Positions 34,384-43,178 of a stretch of DNA of 64,000 nt are shown in pieces (position 1 is the stretch's first letter; every line of letters starts with the position of its first letter). Below the pieces are notes generated by a model that was given only the letters and a program-made list of their open reading frames with translations, ran no database searches and was not told the origin of the DNA. Position numbers and translations under genes: made by a program. Where the stretch lies: the NCBI RefSeq assembly GCF_002008365.1, contig NZ_MRDL01000036.1, forward strand, positions 771,235-835,234. The letters run 5' to 3'. This DNA is from Rhizobium leguminosarum bv. viciae USDA 2370 (lineage in GTDB: Bacteria; Pseudomonadota; Alphaproteobacteria; Rhizobiales; Rhizobiaceae).

Positions 34384-35601
34384 CTACGCCGCCGACGACG
34401 AGTCTACGGGTCTGACGCCGGCGAGATTGGCGATGTCCGTGATGCCGCCGGAGGATTCGAAGTCGAATATTTTCTGGGTGACGAGGGCAGCTGCGCCCCG
34501 AGCCCAGGAATTGTCCTCCCAGTCAGGCAAGAGGGGCGGGGCGGTTCGGAAGGTCCGGACGGCGAGGGCTTCACGCAGTGGTGTCAGGAAAGGCTCGCCG
34601 AGGGAGACGGCTTCGCCGCCGGCGACGATGACTTCGGGATCGGTGATGTTGACGAGATTGGCAAGGGCGGTTCCGATGCCGCGGCCGGAATCGGCGACGA
34701 GGGCGAGGGCGGCGGCATCGCCTGATGCGAGCGCGGCCGACAGTTCTGGCAATCCCAGTTCCTCGCGGCCGGTCGCTTCCCGCCAGCGTCTCAGCATCGA
34801 TGCTTCGGAGTGATAGGCCATCAGGCAGCCGCGCTTGCCGCATTCGCAGAGCCGGCCGTTCTCCTCGTAGAGGGTGTGGCCGAACTTGCCGGCCGCGCCG
34901 TTTGCGCCGCGGTAGAGCTTGCCGTCGATGACAAGCGCGCAGCTGATGCCGACGCCGACGGCGAGGACGGCCATGTTGCGATGCTGGCGGCCAAGCCCGA
35001 AGAGCTGCTGGGCAATGGCATAAGCGTTGGTGTCGTCCTCCAGCCAGACCGGTACATGGACACGGCTGGCGACGAGCGAGGCGAGGGGGACGTTGTTCCA
35101 GCTGAAGCGGTGGCTGCGCACGCAGGCCGTCTGTTCGTGATTGATGACACCCGGCATGGAGATGCCGATGCCGGCGAGCTTCGCATCTGGCCGGCCGGCG
35201 AGCTTCACCAGTTCGGGAACGGTGCCCGCCAGCAGGTCGGCGACCTTATCGGGGTCGTGGCCGTCGAGGTTTACTCGCATGGCGGCGACGGGGTTGGTGG
35301 CAAGGTCGGTTGCCACGCACTCCACCGAATCGACCATCAGTTTGAAGCCAACGGCGAGTGCGTGCTCGTAGTTGATATCTACCGGGATCGGGCGGCGGCC
35401 GGTGAGGCCGGGCACGGTCTTCCCTTCGATGACGATGCCTTCCTCCAGAAGGTCGGCGACGACAAAGGTGACGGCGGCAGGACTTAAACCAATCACCGTC
35501 GCGATGTCTGCGCGGCTCCTCGGCCCCTCCCGCCGGAGAAGGTTGAGGATGAGGCGTCGGTTCATGGCTCTCGCCGTGGTCTGGTCGCCTTTTAACTTCA
35601 C
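34384..35601 (-). CDS. ROK family transcriptional regulator
   Basis: This 405-residue protein has an N-terminal winged helix (MNRRLILNLLRREGPRSRAD, IATVIGLSPAAVTFVVADLL) and a C-terminal ROK sugar-binding domain. The latter includes VGVGISCALVIDGKLYRGAN and the zinc-binding signature FGHTLYEENGRLCECGKRGC. It starts with GTG at 35601 behind AAGGA. The perfect palindrome TTAATTT-TGT-AAATTAA lies just upstream of its start. It is divergent from the sugar ABC transporter/GH42 operon and is its probable repressor, released by the imported sugar. Confidence 0.93.
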   Translation of the reverse strand: MKLKGDQTTARAMNRRLILNLLRREGPRSRADIATVIGLSPAAVTFVVADLLEEGIVIEGKTVPGLTGRRPIPVDINYEHALAVGFKLMVDSVECVATDLATNPVAAMRVNLDGHDPDKVADLLAGTVPELVKLAGRPDAKLAGIGISMPGVINHEQTACVRSHRFSWNNVPLASLVASRVHVPVWLEDDTNAYAIAQQLFGLGRQHRNMAVLAVGVGISCALVIDGKLYRGANGAAGKFGHTLYEENGRLCECGKRGCLMAYHSEASMLRRWREATGREELGLPELSAALASGDAAALALVADSGRGIGTALANLVNITDPEVIVAGGEAVSLGEPFLTPLREALAVRTFRTAPPLLPDWEDNSWARGAAALVTQKIFDFESSGGITDIANLAGVRPVDSSSAA

Positions 35602-35611
35602 GATGCATTCC

Positions 35612-35628
35612 TTAATTTTGTAAATTAA
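35612..35628. promoter_or_regulatory. AT-rich palindrome, probable ROK operator
   Basis: TTAATTT (35612-35618) and AAATTAA (35622-35628) form a perfect inverted repeat around TGT. It lies 11 bases upstream of the ROK start and 169 bases upstream of the substrate-binding protein start. AT-rich palindromes of this kind are the usual targets of NagC/XylR-type ROK repressors. Confidence 0.6.
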
Positions 35629-35796
35629 TTATTGCGGGCTGCAAAGATCTATGCATAAGTTCGGCCGCGGATCAACTCAGCCAGGCGGATTATCGCTAGA
35701 ATCGCCGAGCGGATCGCAGCGTTGAATGCCTGGTCGGTCGTTTCATGGAGGAGGCGACGGTCGGGAGATGTTGATCGATCAACTGGGAGGAATTCA

Positions 35797-37071
35797 ATGA
35801 CATTTTTGAAGCAATTTCCGTCGACCACCCGCAGACGCTTCCTGAAGGGCGCGGGGCTGGTTTCCGCCGCAGCAGTCACCGGCAGCTTTCCGATCCCGGC
35901 GATCGCGCAGGCCCAGGAGGTCACGATGATTTCCGCCGAAAACAATGGTGCCGCACTCGATGCGCTGAAGGCGATTGCCGCGGGCTTCAGCAAGGAAGCC
36001 GGCGTCAACGTCGTCATCAACAATATGGACCACGAGGCCCACAAGACGGCCATTCGCAACTATCTCGTCGCCGGCGCGCCCGACGTCTGCTCCTGGTTTT
36101 CGGGCAACCGCATGCGCGCCTTCGTCAAGCGCGGCCTGTTCGACGACATCTCCGACCTTTTCGAGAAAGAGAAATATAAGGACGTGCTCGGCGCGACGGC
36201 AGGGGCCGTCACCGACGGAGGCAAGCAGTATGGCCTTCCCACCGGAGGCACGCTCTGGGGCATGTTCTATCGCAAGGATGTGTTCGAGCAGCATGGCCTG
36301 ACCGTGCCGAAGACGGCCGAAGAGTTCATGGCCTATGGCGACAAGTGCAAGGCCGCGGGCATCACGCCGGTTGCGATCGGCACCAAGGAATTATGGCCGG
36401 CGGCCGGCTGGTTCGACCAGATGAACCTTCGCATCAATGGCCTCGACAAGCATATGGCGCTGATGAACGGCGAGATGAGCTATCTCGATCCCGCGCTGAC
36501 AGCGGTTTTCGACCAGTGGGCGGCGATGATTTCGAAGGGGTTCTTCACGGAGAACCACACGTCCTTCGGCTGGCAGGAGGCTGCGGCGCTCTTGGCGCAG
36601 AAGAAGGCCGGCATGATGAATCTCGGCGCTTTCCTGCGCTCGGCTTTCACCGCCGAAGACCTGCCGCAGCTCTCTTACGCGACCTTCCCGGCGCTCGACG
36701 CCAAGGTCGGCCACTACGAGGAATTCTCGGTCAACTCGATCCACATTCCCGCCAAGGCCAAGAACAAGCAGGGCGCGCGCGAATTCCTTGCCTACTTCTA
36801 CAAGCCCGAGAACCTAGCGGCCTATCTGGAGCCGGGCGGCAACGTGCCGCCGCGCCACGACCTGCCGCCAAGCAAAGACCCGCTGGTCAACGTCGCCGTC
36901 GAGACGATGAAGACGGTGCAGGGCACGTCGCAATATTATGACCGCGACAGCGACCCCGATATGGCGCAGGCCGGCCTCGTCGGCTTCCAGGAGTTCATGG
37001 CCAAACCCGACCGGCGCAAGGCCATCCTGACGCGCCTCGAGGGCACGCGCAAGCGCATCTACAAGATCTAG
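35797..37071 (+). CDS. Carbohydrate ABC transporter substrate-binding protein
   Basis: This 424-residue extracellular solute-binding protein (family 1, CUT1 type) carries a Tat-like signal (TTRRRFLKGAGLVSAAAVTG). The mature chain shows the standard pattern: AIAAGFSKEAGVNVVINNMD, GLPTGGTLWGMFYRKDVFE and a C-terminal FLAYFYKPENLAAYLEPGG. ATG 35797 is chosen because GGGAGGA lies 6 bases upstream and it starts the signal peptide. It is the first gene of the transporter operon and is separated from the permeases by a strong stem-loop. The ligand is probably a galactoside-containing sugar, inferred from the GH42 gene. Confidence 0.93.
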   Translation: MTFLKQFPSTTRRRFLKGAGLVSAAAVTGSFPIPAIAQAQEVTMISAENNGAALDALKAIAAGFSKEAGVNVVINNMDHEAHKTAIRNYLVAGAPDVCSWFSGNRMRAFVKRGLFDDISDLFEKEKYKDVLGATAGAVTDGGKQYGLPTGGTLWGMFYRKDVFEQHGLTVPKTAEEFMAYGDKCKAAGITPVAIGTKELWPAAGWFDQMNLRINGLDKHMALMNGEMSYLDPALTAVFDQWAAMISKGFFTENHTSFGWQEAAALLAQKKAGMMNLGAFLRSAFTAEDLPQLSYATFPALDAKVGHYEEFSVNSIHIPAKAKNKQGAREFLAYFYKPENLAAYLEPGGNVPPRHDLPPSKDPLVNVAVETMKTVQGTSQYYDRDSDPDMAQAGLVGFQEFMAKPDRRKAILTRLEGTRKRIYKI

Positions 37072-37105
37072 CAGCTCTCCCAGGGGCGGCGGCGAACCGC
37101 TGCTT

Positions 37106-37140
37106 CCAAGGGGTGGAGGCTGTTTGCCTCCACCCCTTGG
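37106..37140 (+). other. 15-bp stem-loop after the binding-protein gene
   Basis: CCAAGGGGTGGAGGC (37106-37120) pairs perfectly with GCCTCCACCCCTTGG (37126-37140) around a TGTTT loop. No T-run follows, so it is more likely an RNA-stabilising or partially terminating element that keeps the binding-protein message more abundant than the permease message. Confidence 0.75.
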
Positions 37141-37204
37141 AGGAGGTGCGCCTCTGCTCCCGGAGCACGCATGAGTCTGCTCCTGTATTAATGAGGTTCT
37201 TGAG

Positions 37205-38089
37205 ATGTTGATGTTATGGCGCCGCCAGCGCTGGTGGCTCACCCCGACTTTACTCATCGCGCCGGCGATATTGCTGTTCTTCACCGTCATCCTGCTATCG
37301 GCCGTCAGGAGCCTCTGGATCAGCCTGCACGACTGGGACGGCTTCGGCCCGATGGTCTGGATCGGCTTCGGCAACTACGTCGAGCTTTACAACGATCCGC
37401 AATTCTACGTGTCGCTGAAGAACAACCTGATCTGGCTGGTAATGTTCATGGCGGCACCGCCGATCGGGCTCGCCATCGCGCTGCTGGTCAACCAGAAAAT
37501 TCGCGGCATGCGCTTCCTGAAGTCGCTGTTCTTCATCCCGCTGGTGCTCGCCTCGGTGACGGTCGGCGTGGTGTTCACCTGGGTCTATACGCCGGAGTTC
37601 GGGTTGCTCGCGCTGATCTTCAGGGCCTTCGGGGCGACGGCGCCGGCGGTTCTCTCCGACGAGCATTTCGTCACCTTCGCCATCGTGATTGCCGCGCTCT
37701 GGCCGCAGATCACCTTCTGCATGGTGCTTTATCTCGCCGGGCTCAACAATCTCAGCGAAGAGCTGATCGGTGCCGGGCGCGTCGATGGGGCGAGGGGCTG
37801 GAACATGTTGTGGCACATCGTGCTGCCGCAGCTGACCCAGGTCACCTTCATCGCCATTGCCGTCACCGTGGTCGGGGCACTCAGGTCCTTCGATATGGTA
37901 TCGGTGATGACGAATGGCGGCCCTTTCGGCTCGTCCTCGGTTCTCGCCTACCAGATGTTCGAACAGTCGATCTTCTCCTACCGCTTCGGTTACGGCGCGG
38001 CGATTGCCTCCGTGCTGTTTGTGATCATGGCCGCCTTCATAGTCTGGTACCTCAGCCGCATCATCCATACAGAAGAAAGGGGAGGCTGA
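37205..38089 (+). CDS. Sugar ABC transporter permease (MalF type)
   Basis: This 294-residue inner-membrane protein has six predicted helices and the binding-protein-dependent transport (EAA) loop EELIGAGRVDGARGWNMLWH with IVLPQL. The N-terminal LLIAPAILLFFTVILLSAVR and the downstream SLWISLHDWDG are typical of CUT1 MalF/UgpA-like subunits. Its stop overlaps the start of the second permease (TGATG). It forms the channel with that partner. Confidence 0.93.
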   Translation: MLMLWRRQRWWLTPTLLIAPAILLFFTVILLSAVRSLWISLHDWDGFGPMVWIGFGNYVELYNDPQFYVSLKNNLIWLVMFMAAPPIGLAIALLVNQKIRGMRFLKSLFFIPLVLASVTVGVVFTWVYTPEFGLLALIFRAFGATAPAVLSDEHFVTFAIVIAALWPQITFCMVLYLAGLNNLSEELIGAGRVDGARGWNMLWHIVLPQLTQVTFIAIAVTVVGALRSFDMVSVMTNGGPFGSSSVLAYQMFEQSIFSYRFGYGAAIASVLFVIMAAFIVWYLSRIIHTEERGG

Positions 38090-38940
38090 TGTATCCTCGT
38101 CCCATTCCCGAAGCCGACGTCTGGCAGCGCCGCCTCTATGTGTTCGCCGTCGTCATCGTCCTTCTGCTCTGGCTCTGCCCGCTGTTTGCGATCATCCTCA
38201 CCTCGTTCCGTTCGACCGAGGATGTCATGGGCGGCAATCTGTGGGGATGGCCGACCGGCATCGGCGTGGTCGACAATTACACGGCTGTCTTCACGCAGAC
38301 ACCGATGGCCCGCTACTTCCTCAACAGCCTGACGATCACCATTCCCTCGGTGATCGGCGTCCTGGTGCTGAGCACGCTCGCCGGCTATGTGTTGTCGCGC
38401 TACCGCTTTCCCGGCAACATGCTGATCTTCGCGCTGTTCGTCGGCGGCAATTTCCTGCCGCACCAGATCATGATGATCCCGGTACGCGACCTGATGGTCC
38501 GGCTCGACCTGATCGACACCACGGCGGCGCTGATCATCTTCCACGTCGCCTTCCAGACCGGCTTTGCAACACTGTTCATGCGCAATTTCATTGCCGCACT
38601 TCCCGACGAGCTGTTCCAGGCGGCGCGAGCCGAAGGGGCCTCTCCCTTCCAGACGCTGGTGCATGTGGCGATCCCGCTGGTGCGGCCGGCGCTGGCCGCA
38701 CTTGCCATCCTGATCTTCACCTTCATCTGGAACGATTATTTCTGGGCCGTGGTGCTGACCGTCAGCGACTCCGTCAAGCCTGTTACCGCCGGCCTTGCCA
38801 ATCTTCGCGGCGAATGGGTGTCGGCCTGGAACCTGATTTCCGCCGGCACCATCGTCGTCGCCGTGCCGCCCGTCGTCATGTTCTTCCTGATGCAGCGCCA
38901 CTTCATCGCCGGCCTGACGATGGGAGCGGTGAAGGGATGA
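38089..38940 (+). CDS. Sugar ABC transporter permease (MalG type)
   Basis: This 283-residue inner-membrane protein has six predicted helices. The EAA loop is DELFQAARAEGASPFQTLVH with VAIPLV, and the N-terminal LCPLFAIILTSFRSTEDV is typical of MalG/UgpE subunits. The ATG at 38089 sits in the stop codon of the preceding permease, giving translational coupling. The C-terminal QRHFIAGLTMGAVKG is the conserved family ending. Confidence 0.93.
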   Translation: MYPRPIPEADVWQRRLYVFAVVIVLLLWLCPLFAIILTSFRSTEDVMGGNLWGWPTGIGVVDNYTAVFTQTPMARYFLNSLTITIPSVIGVLVLSTLAGYVLSRYRFPGNMLIFALFVGGNFLPHQIMMIPVRDLMVRLDLIDTTAALIIFHVAFQTGFATLFMRNFIAALPDELFQAARAEGASPFQTLVHVAIPLVRPALAALAILIFTFIWNDYFWAVVLTVSDSVKPVTAGLANLRGEWVSAWNLISAGTIVVAVPPVVMFFLMQRHFIAGLTMGAVKG

Positions 38941-38986
38941 GCAATCTCCTATAGTTCCAAGTTTCAACAGCAGAGAGCCAGGACGC

Positions 38987-40132
38987 ATGACCAGTCTCGA
39001 ACTCCGACAGATCAACAAGAATTACGGCGCCTATCATGCGCTGCGCGGCATCGATCTTTCCGTAGCGCAAGGCGAGTTCATCGTCATGGTCGGCCCCTCC
39101 GGCTGCGGCAAGTCCACGCTTTTGAAGTCGATCGCAGGCCTGGAGGAGATCTCCTCCGGCCAGATCCTGATCAACGGCCGCGACGTCAGCAAACAGGAGC
39201 CTGGGGACCGCGGCATCGCCATGGTCTTCCAGTCCTACGCGCTCTATCCGCATATGACGGTGGCGGAGAACATGGGCTTCGGTTTGCGCATGGCCAAGCG
39301 CCCGAAGGCCGAGATCGAGGCGGCGGTGGCCCGCGCCGCCAAGATCCTGAGGATCACCGACCAGCTGGAAAAGCGGCCGAAGCAGCTCTCCGGCGGCCAA
39401 CGGCAGCGCGTGGCGATCGGCCGGGCAATCACCCGTTCGCCCGACGTTTTCCTCTTCGACGAGCCGTTGTCGAACCTCGACGCAGCACTTCGAACCCAGA
39501 TGCGCGTCGAGCTCAGCAGCCTGCATGCCGAACTCGGCGCCACCATGGTCTACGTCACCCACGACCAGGTGGAGGCCATGACCATGGCGAGCCGGATCGT
39601 CGTCTTGAACCAGGGGATAATCGAGCAGGTGGGCTCACCGCTCGAACTCTACCGCAACCCTGACAACCTCTTCGTCGCGGGCTTTCTCGGTGCCCCGCGA
39701 ATGAACTTCCTCGGCGTTACCGTCGACGAGGTGTCCGGCCGCAATATCACGGTTTCGGCGCCGGGCCTTGTGCCGGTGACGGTCGAACTGGCGGAGGCCG
39801 CGGTGCTGCCGAAGGGCGCCAGCCTGACGCTGGGTGTAAGGCCGGAAAACATATCGGTGGTCGCCGACGCTGCCCAAGGGGGGGCGATCAACGGTGCGGT
39901 CCGACTGGTCGAGCATCTCGGGCGCGAAACCATCCTCTATATCGACGCCGGCAATCTCAGGACCATCGCCTCGGAAAGCGGCACCGGCAACATCACGGTG
40001 CAGCTGAGCTACGTCGCGCCCGTTACCGCCGACCAGAACGTGGCGCTGAAGCTCGACGCCAGCGAACTTTATCTCTTCTCGCCCGACGGCGGACGCACGA
40101 TCAGCGCCCGCAAGACGATCCTCGACAGATAA
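38987..40132 (+). CDS. Sugar ABC transporter ATPase (UgpC/MsmX type)
   Basis: This 381-residue protein has an intact nucleotide-binding domain: Walker A GPSGCGKST, Q-loop VFQSYALYPH, signature LSGGQRQR, Walker B FLFDEPLSNLD and switch histidine VTHDQVEAM. The C-terminal 140 residues form the TOBE/MalK regulatory domain (LGVRPENISVV). It lies 46 bases after the second permease and 17 before the GH42 gene, in one operon. It energises import through the two permeases. Confidence 0.95.
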   Translation: MTSLELRQINKNYGAYHALRGIDLSVAQGEFIVMVGPSGCGKSTLLKSIAGLEEISSGQILINGRDVSKQEPGDRGIAMVFQSYALYPHMTVAENMGFGLRMAKRPKAEIEAAVARAAKILRITDQLEKRPKQLSGGQRQRVAIGRAITRSPDVFLFDEPLSNLDAALRTQMRVELSSLHAELGATMVYVTHDQVEAMTMASRIVVLNQGIIEQVGSPLELYRNPDNLFVAGFLGAPRMNFLGVTVDEVSGRNITVSAPGLVPVTVELAEAAVLPKGASLTLGVRPENISVVADAAQGGAINGAVRLVEHLGRETILYIDAGNLRTIASESGTGNITVQLSYVAPVTADQNVALKLDASELYLFSPDGGRTISARKTILDR

Positions 40133-40149
40133 TCACAGGAAACATCACC

Positions 40150-42288
40150 GTGTCCGACAAGACCGCAAACCTTTCCGTATGGAACTCCGTCAAGACCGAC
40201 CGCTTCCTCGTCGGCGCCCCGCATTATCCCGAGCACGTCGACGAAAGCTACTGGGAGCGCGACGCCGAGCGCATGGCAAAGGCCGGCTTCAACGTGGTCA
40301 GAATGGCCGAATTCGCCTGGCATATTCTCGAGCCGAAGCTCGGCACCTTCGATTTCGATCTGTTCGACCGTGCCATCGCCATGCTCGGGCGCTTTGGCAT
40401 CGACACGATCATGTGCACGCCGACGGCAACGCCGCCGCGCTGGCTGACCGTGGCGCATCCAGAGATTCTAAGGGTCGACGGCAAGGGCCGACCGATGAGC
40501 CATGGCTCGCGGCAGCATTGCGACACGGCGAGCCCGGTCTTTCGCGAACACAGCCGGCGCATCACCAAAGCGATGGCCGAGCACTATCGCGACAATCCCT
40601 TTGTCGTCGGCTGGCAGACCGACAACGAGCTGAATACCAGCATGCCGGAGAGTTTTTCGAAGGCGACGCTCACCGAATTCCAGGCCTTTCTGGCCGGCAG
40701 ATATGGCGAAATCGACAAGCTCAACACGGCGTGGGGCGGCGATTTCTGGGCGACGGCCTATGACAGTTTCGACCAGGTGGTGCTGCCGATCGAGTTCGGC
40801 CCGACCTTCCCGAGCCCCGGACATCTCCAGGATTATCACCGTTTCCTGGCCTTTTCGACGGCGCGCTTCCAGCACGACCAGGTCGAGATCCTGCGCGCCG
40901 TGAAACCCTCCTGGTTCGTCTTCCACAATCTCGGGGGTCTCAGAGATATCGACTTTCGCGGCCAGTTCACCACCGATCTCGATTTCGTCGGCTACGATAT
41001 CTATCCGATGCTCTACGACGAGTTCCAACGGCTCGGAAACCACGCCAAGGTCCAAGCGCTGCACCTCGATATCTGCCGCGGTTTTTCCGGCAACTACATC
41101 GTTCCCGAGCAGCAATCGGGTTTCGGCAGCCAGCCGGGCTTCTGCACGCTGACGCCGGAACCGGGCGAACTGCGCCGCATGGCGCTCTCCTCGGTCGCCC
41201 ATGGCGCTGACGGGTTGATGTTCTTCCGCTGGCGCCCCGCGCATTTCGGCGCCGAGATCTATTGGATGGGCATCATCGACCACGACGACGTCGCCCGCCA
41301 TCGCTATGACGAGGCGAAACGCTTCGCAACCGAGATGACCGCGCTAGCGCCCAAGATCCTCGGCACCTATGTGCGTATGGATGTCGGCATCGCCGGATCC
41401 GACTTCGACAATCAGGAAGCTCACAAGACCTATCCAATCGGCCTGCCGAGCCCACAGGACGATGCGATCCTGCTGCACCAATATTGCTACGACCGCGGCA
41501 TTGCCTGCGGCTTCATTCATCCCGAGGACGATCTTTCCAAGCTCAAGCTGCTCTATGTCCCCCATTGGGTGATGTGGAAGGACGAATGGACAGAAAGGCT
41601 GAAATCCTTCGCCGAGCATGGCGGCACTGTCGTCATCGGCGCGCGCACCGGCACGCGCAACGAAGACAACCACGTCATCCGCGAGACCGCGCCCGGCACC
41701 TCGCTGTCTCAGCTCACAGGCGTGCGCGTCGAGGATTTCGGCCGTCTTGCTGCCCCCGGCGCCAACGGGCTGTTCGATGTGATGGAGCGTTCGGGCGGGC
41801 TTGTCATTCCTCCGAACAAGCCGGCGGAATCGCACCGGCGCGAGCGCCGCTTCAAGATTGGCAACCGCGAACTGGCTGCCGGCTATTTTTATGAAAACCT
41901 TGCGACCGACGGCGATGTCGAAGTGGTCGCGGCCTGGTCGAACCGCTATGCCGAGGGCCAGCCGATGGCGACGTCGCGCAAGGTCGGTAAAGGGCAGGTG
42001 GTCTATGTCGGCACCTATCTCACGCCGGATCTGACGGCAGCGCTTGCCGGGCGGCTATTTGCGCCCGTCGGCATCGAGCCGCTGATCGGCGAGCTTCCCG
42101 AGGGTGTCGAGGTGACCATGCGGATGAATGACGACCGTCGGCTGCTGTTCATCCAGAACTACACCGACCAGCCGGCCGCCATCGGCGGCGTCCCCGCAGG
42201 CTGCGATCTCCTGAATGATGAAAACCCCGTTGCCGGCCGGCTCGATCTCGAAGGTTATGGCTGCGCGATCATCGAATTGGAGGGATGA
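40150..42288 (+). CDS. GH42 beta-galactosidase
   Basis: This 712-residue cytoplasmic enzyme is a glycoside hydrolase family 42 beta-galactosidase. The (alpha/beta)8 barrel covers about residues 20-400, with acid/base Glu160 in GWQTDNELN and the probable nucleophile Glu320 in IVPEQQSG. A trimerisation domain (about 410-620) and a C-terminal beta domain follow. It starts with GTG 40150 behind AGGAAA. As the last gene of the ABC operon it would hydrolyse the galactoside imported by the transporter. Confidence 0.93.
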   Translation: MSDKTANLSVWNSVKTDRFLVGAPHYPEHVDESYWERDAERMAKAGFNVVRMAEFAWHILEPKLGTFDFDLFDRAIAMLGRFGIDTIMCTPTATPPRWLTVAHPEILRVDGKGRPMSHGSRQHCDTASPVFREHSRRITKAMAEHYRDNPFVVGWQTDNELNTSMPESFSKATLTEFQAFLAGRYGEIDKLNTAWGGDFWATAYDSFDQVVLPIEFGPTFPSPGHLQDYHRFLAFSTARFQHDQVEILRAVKPSWFVFHNLGGLRDIDFRGQFTTDLDFVGYDIYPMLYDEFQRLGNHAKVQALHLDICRGFSGNYIVPEQQSGFGSQPGFCTLTPEPGELRRMALSSVAHGADGLMFFRWRPAHFGAEIYWMGIIDHDDVARHRYDEAKRFATEMTALAPKILGTYVRMDVGIAGSDFDNQEAHKTYPIGLPSPQDDAILLHQYCYDRGIACGFIHPEDDLSKLKLLYVPHWVMWKDEWTERLKSFAEHGGTVVIGARTGTRNEDNHVIRETAPGTSLSQLTGVRVEDFGRLAAPGANGLFDVMERSGGLVIPPNKPAESHRRERRFKIGNRELAAGYFYENLATDGDVEVVAAWSNRYAEGQPMATSRKVGKGQVVYVGTYLTPDLTAALAGRLFAPVGIEPLIGELPEGVEVTMRMNDDRRLLFIQNYTDQPAAIGGVPAGCDLLNDENPVAGRLDLEGYGCAIIELEG

Positions 42289-42330
42289 GCTTGCGCGCGC
42301 CGTCGAAGCCCAAGAGCTGCCTCACACCAA

Positions 42331-42355
42331 CCCTCTCCCCCAAATGGGGCGAGGG
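42331..42355 (+). terminator. Stem-loop after the sugar operon
   Basis: CCCTCTCCCC (42331-42340) pairs with GGGGCGAGGG (42346-42355) with one mismatch and a CAAAT loop. It lies 43 bases after the GH42 stop. There is no T-run; it resembles a common rhizobial palindromic repeat and may terminate or stabilise the operon transcript. Confidence 0.5.
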
Positions 42356-42473
42356 AACGTGCCTGAAGCCCCTTCGGCTCAATACCGGTCATCATCGGGG
42401 AGTACCAGTCTGGCGAAGGAAGGCGGGAACGCAATGAATTTACAGCTCGTCGTTTAATGCAGTTTCGTGGAAC

Positions 42474-42710
42474 TCATGTCCTCGACATGGGCGGCAGGTG
42501 ATGATCTACGCTTATCCTCGCTTGGATCAGGTCACGCGCAAAGATGTGAAATCGAAGATTTTGCAAACAGCTCTTGAGCTTTTCTCGAGCCAAAGACGTG
42601 GATTCGCCCCGGAGAACGCCCCCGGCAATTTCGGCTTCCTGGACCGCGATCTGGATTCGATCATCGGTGACCCGTCGCGTGGCTGCTTCAAGTGCGGAGA
42701 ACTCTGCCAT
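42474..42710 (-). CDS. Possible small hypothetical protein
   Basis: This 78-residue frame has plausible helical composition (AVQEAEIAGGVLRGESTSLA, REKLKSCLQNLRFHIFAR). The ribosome site is weak and I do not recognise the family. An overlapping plus-strand frame is about equally long but has a less natural composition. The call is tentative. Confidence 0.35.
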   Translation of the reverse strand: MAEFSALEAATRRVTDDRIQIAVQEAEIAGGVLRGESTSLAREKLKSCLQNLRFHIFARDLIQARISVDHHLPPMSRT

Positions 42711-42875
42711 TGCTCATCATAGCACAGTCCGAAGATCGAAACTGAGATAGTTTAAACGCGCCTTCATGAGTGCTGCGCGCGCCTACACAAGCTCCCTGTT
42801 TACGAAAGGTCGAGCGGTCGCACCGGGTGGAAATGTGCTGCCACCTGCAAATACGGGGTTCCGCCTCGAGGTTTG

Positions 42876-43178
42876 CTATATCCCCTGCATTCGCCGAAGT
42901 GCCGGCGGCAAAAGATCGTCTCGACGTTTCAGCGCCGACAACAATTCGTTTTCCGAGGATACGCCATTTCGAAACTCCGATTTGAGAAAGGTAAGCGCGG
43001 CACGCTTTTCTTCGGAGTCTGCAACAGCGTGGCTGCCCCGAAAGCCGGCACTTCGAAGGACTGTCCTGATAAGGCCGATGTCGGTTGGATCATCAATTTC
43101 TGACAAATGAGTGGAAGACACGACGTCCTCCTTGCTGGGGCTAGGGTAATTGCCCTCAAACAGCAGCGCCCGTGACAT
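42876..43178 (-). CDS. Small hypothetical protein
   Basis: This 100-residue frame has a natural, acidic composition with a helical middle (SEEKRAALTFLKSEFRNGVS, SENELLSALKRRDDLLPPAL). It has no signal peptide, membrane segment or recognised domain. The start region contains the possible alternatives ATG 43178 and ATG 43160-ish in other frames; 43178 gives the full protein. It lies alone in a gene-poor stretch. Confidence 0.5.
   Translation of the reverse strand: MSRALLFEGNYPSPSKEDVVSSTHLSEIDDPTDIGLIRTVLRSAGFRGSHAVADSEEKRAALTFLKSEFRNGVSSENELLSALKRRDDLLPPALRRMQGI

Noticed and set aside
37216..38088. In-frame extension upstream of the second permease
   Set aside because: It would overlap the first permease almost completely in another frame; the coupled ATG at 38089 gives the normal permease length.
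37990..39018. Long minus-strand frame opposite the second permease
   Set aside because: Composition of an antisense shadow (D/H/R-rich) with no recognisable domain.
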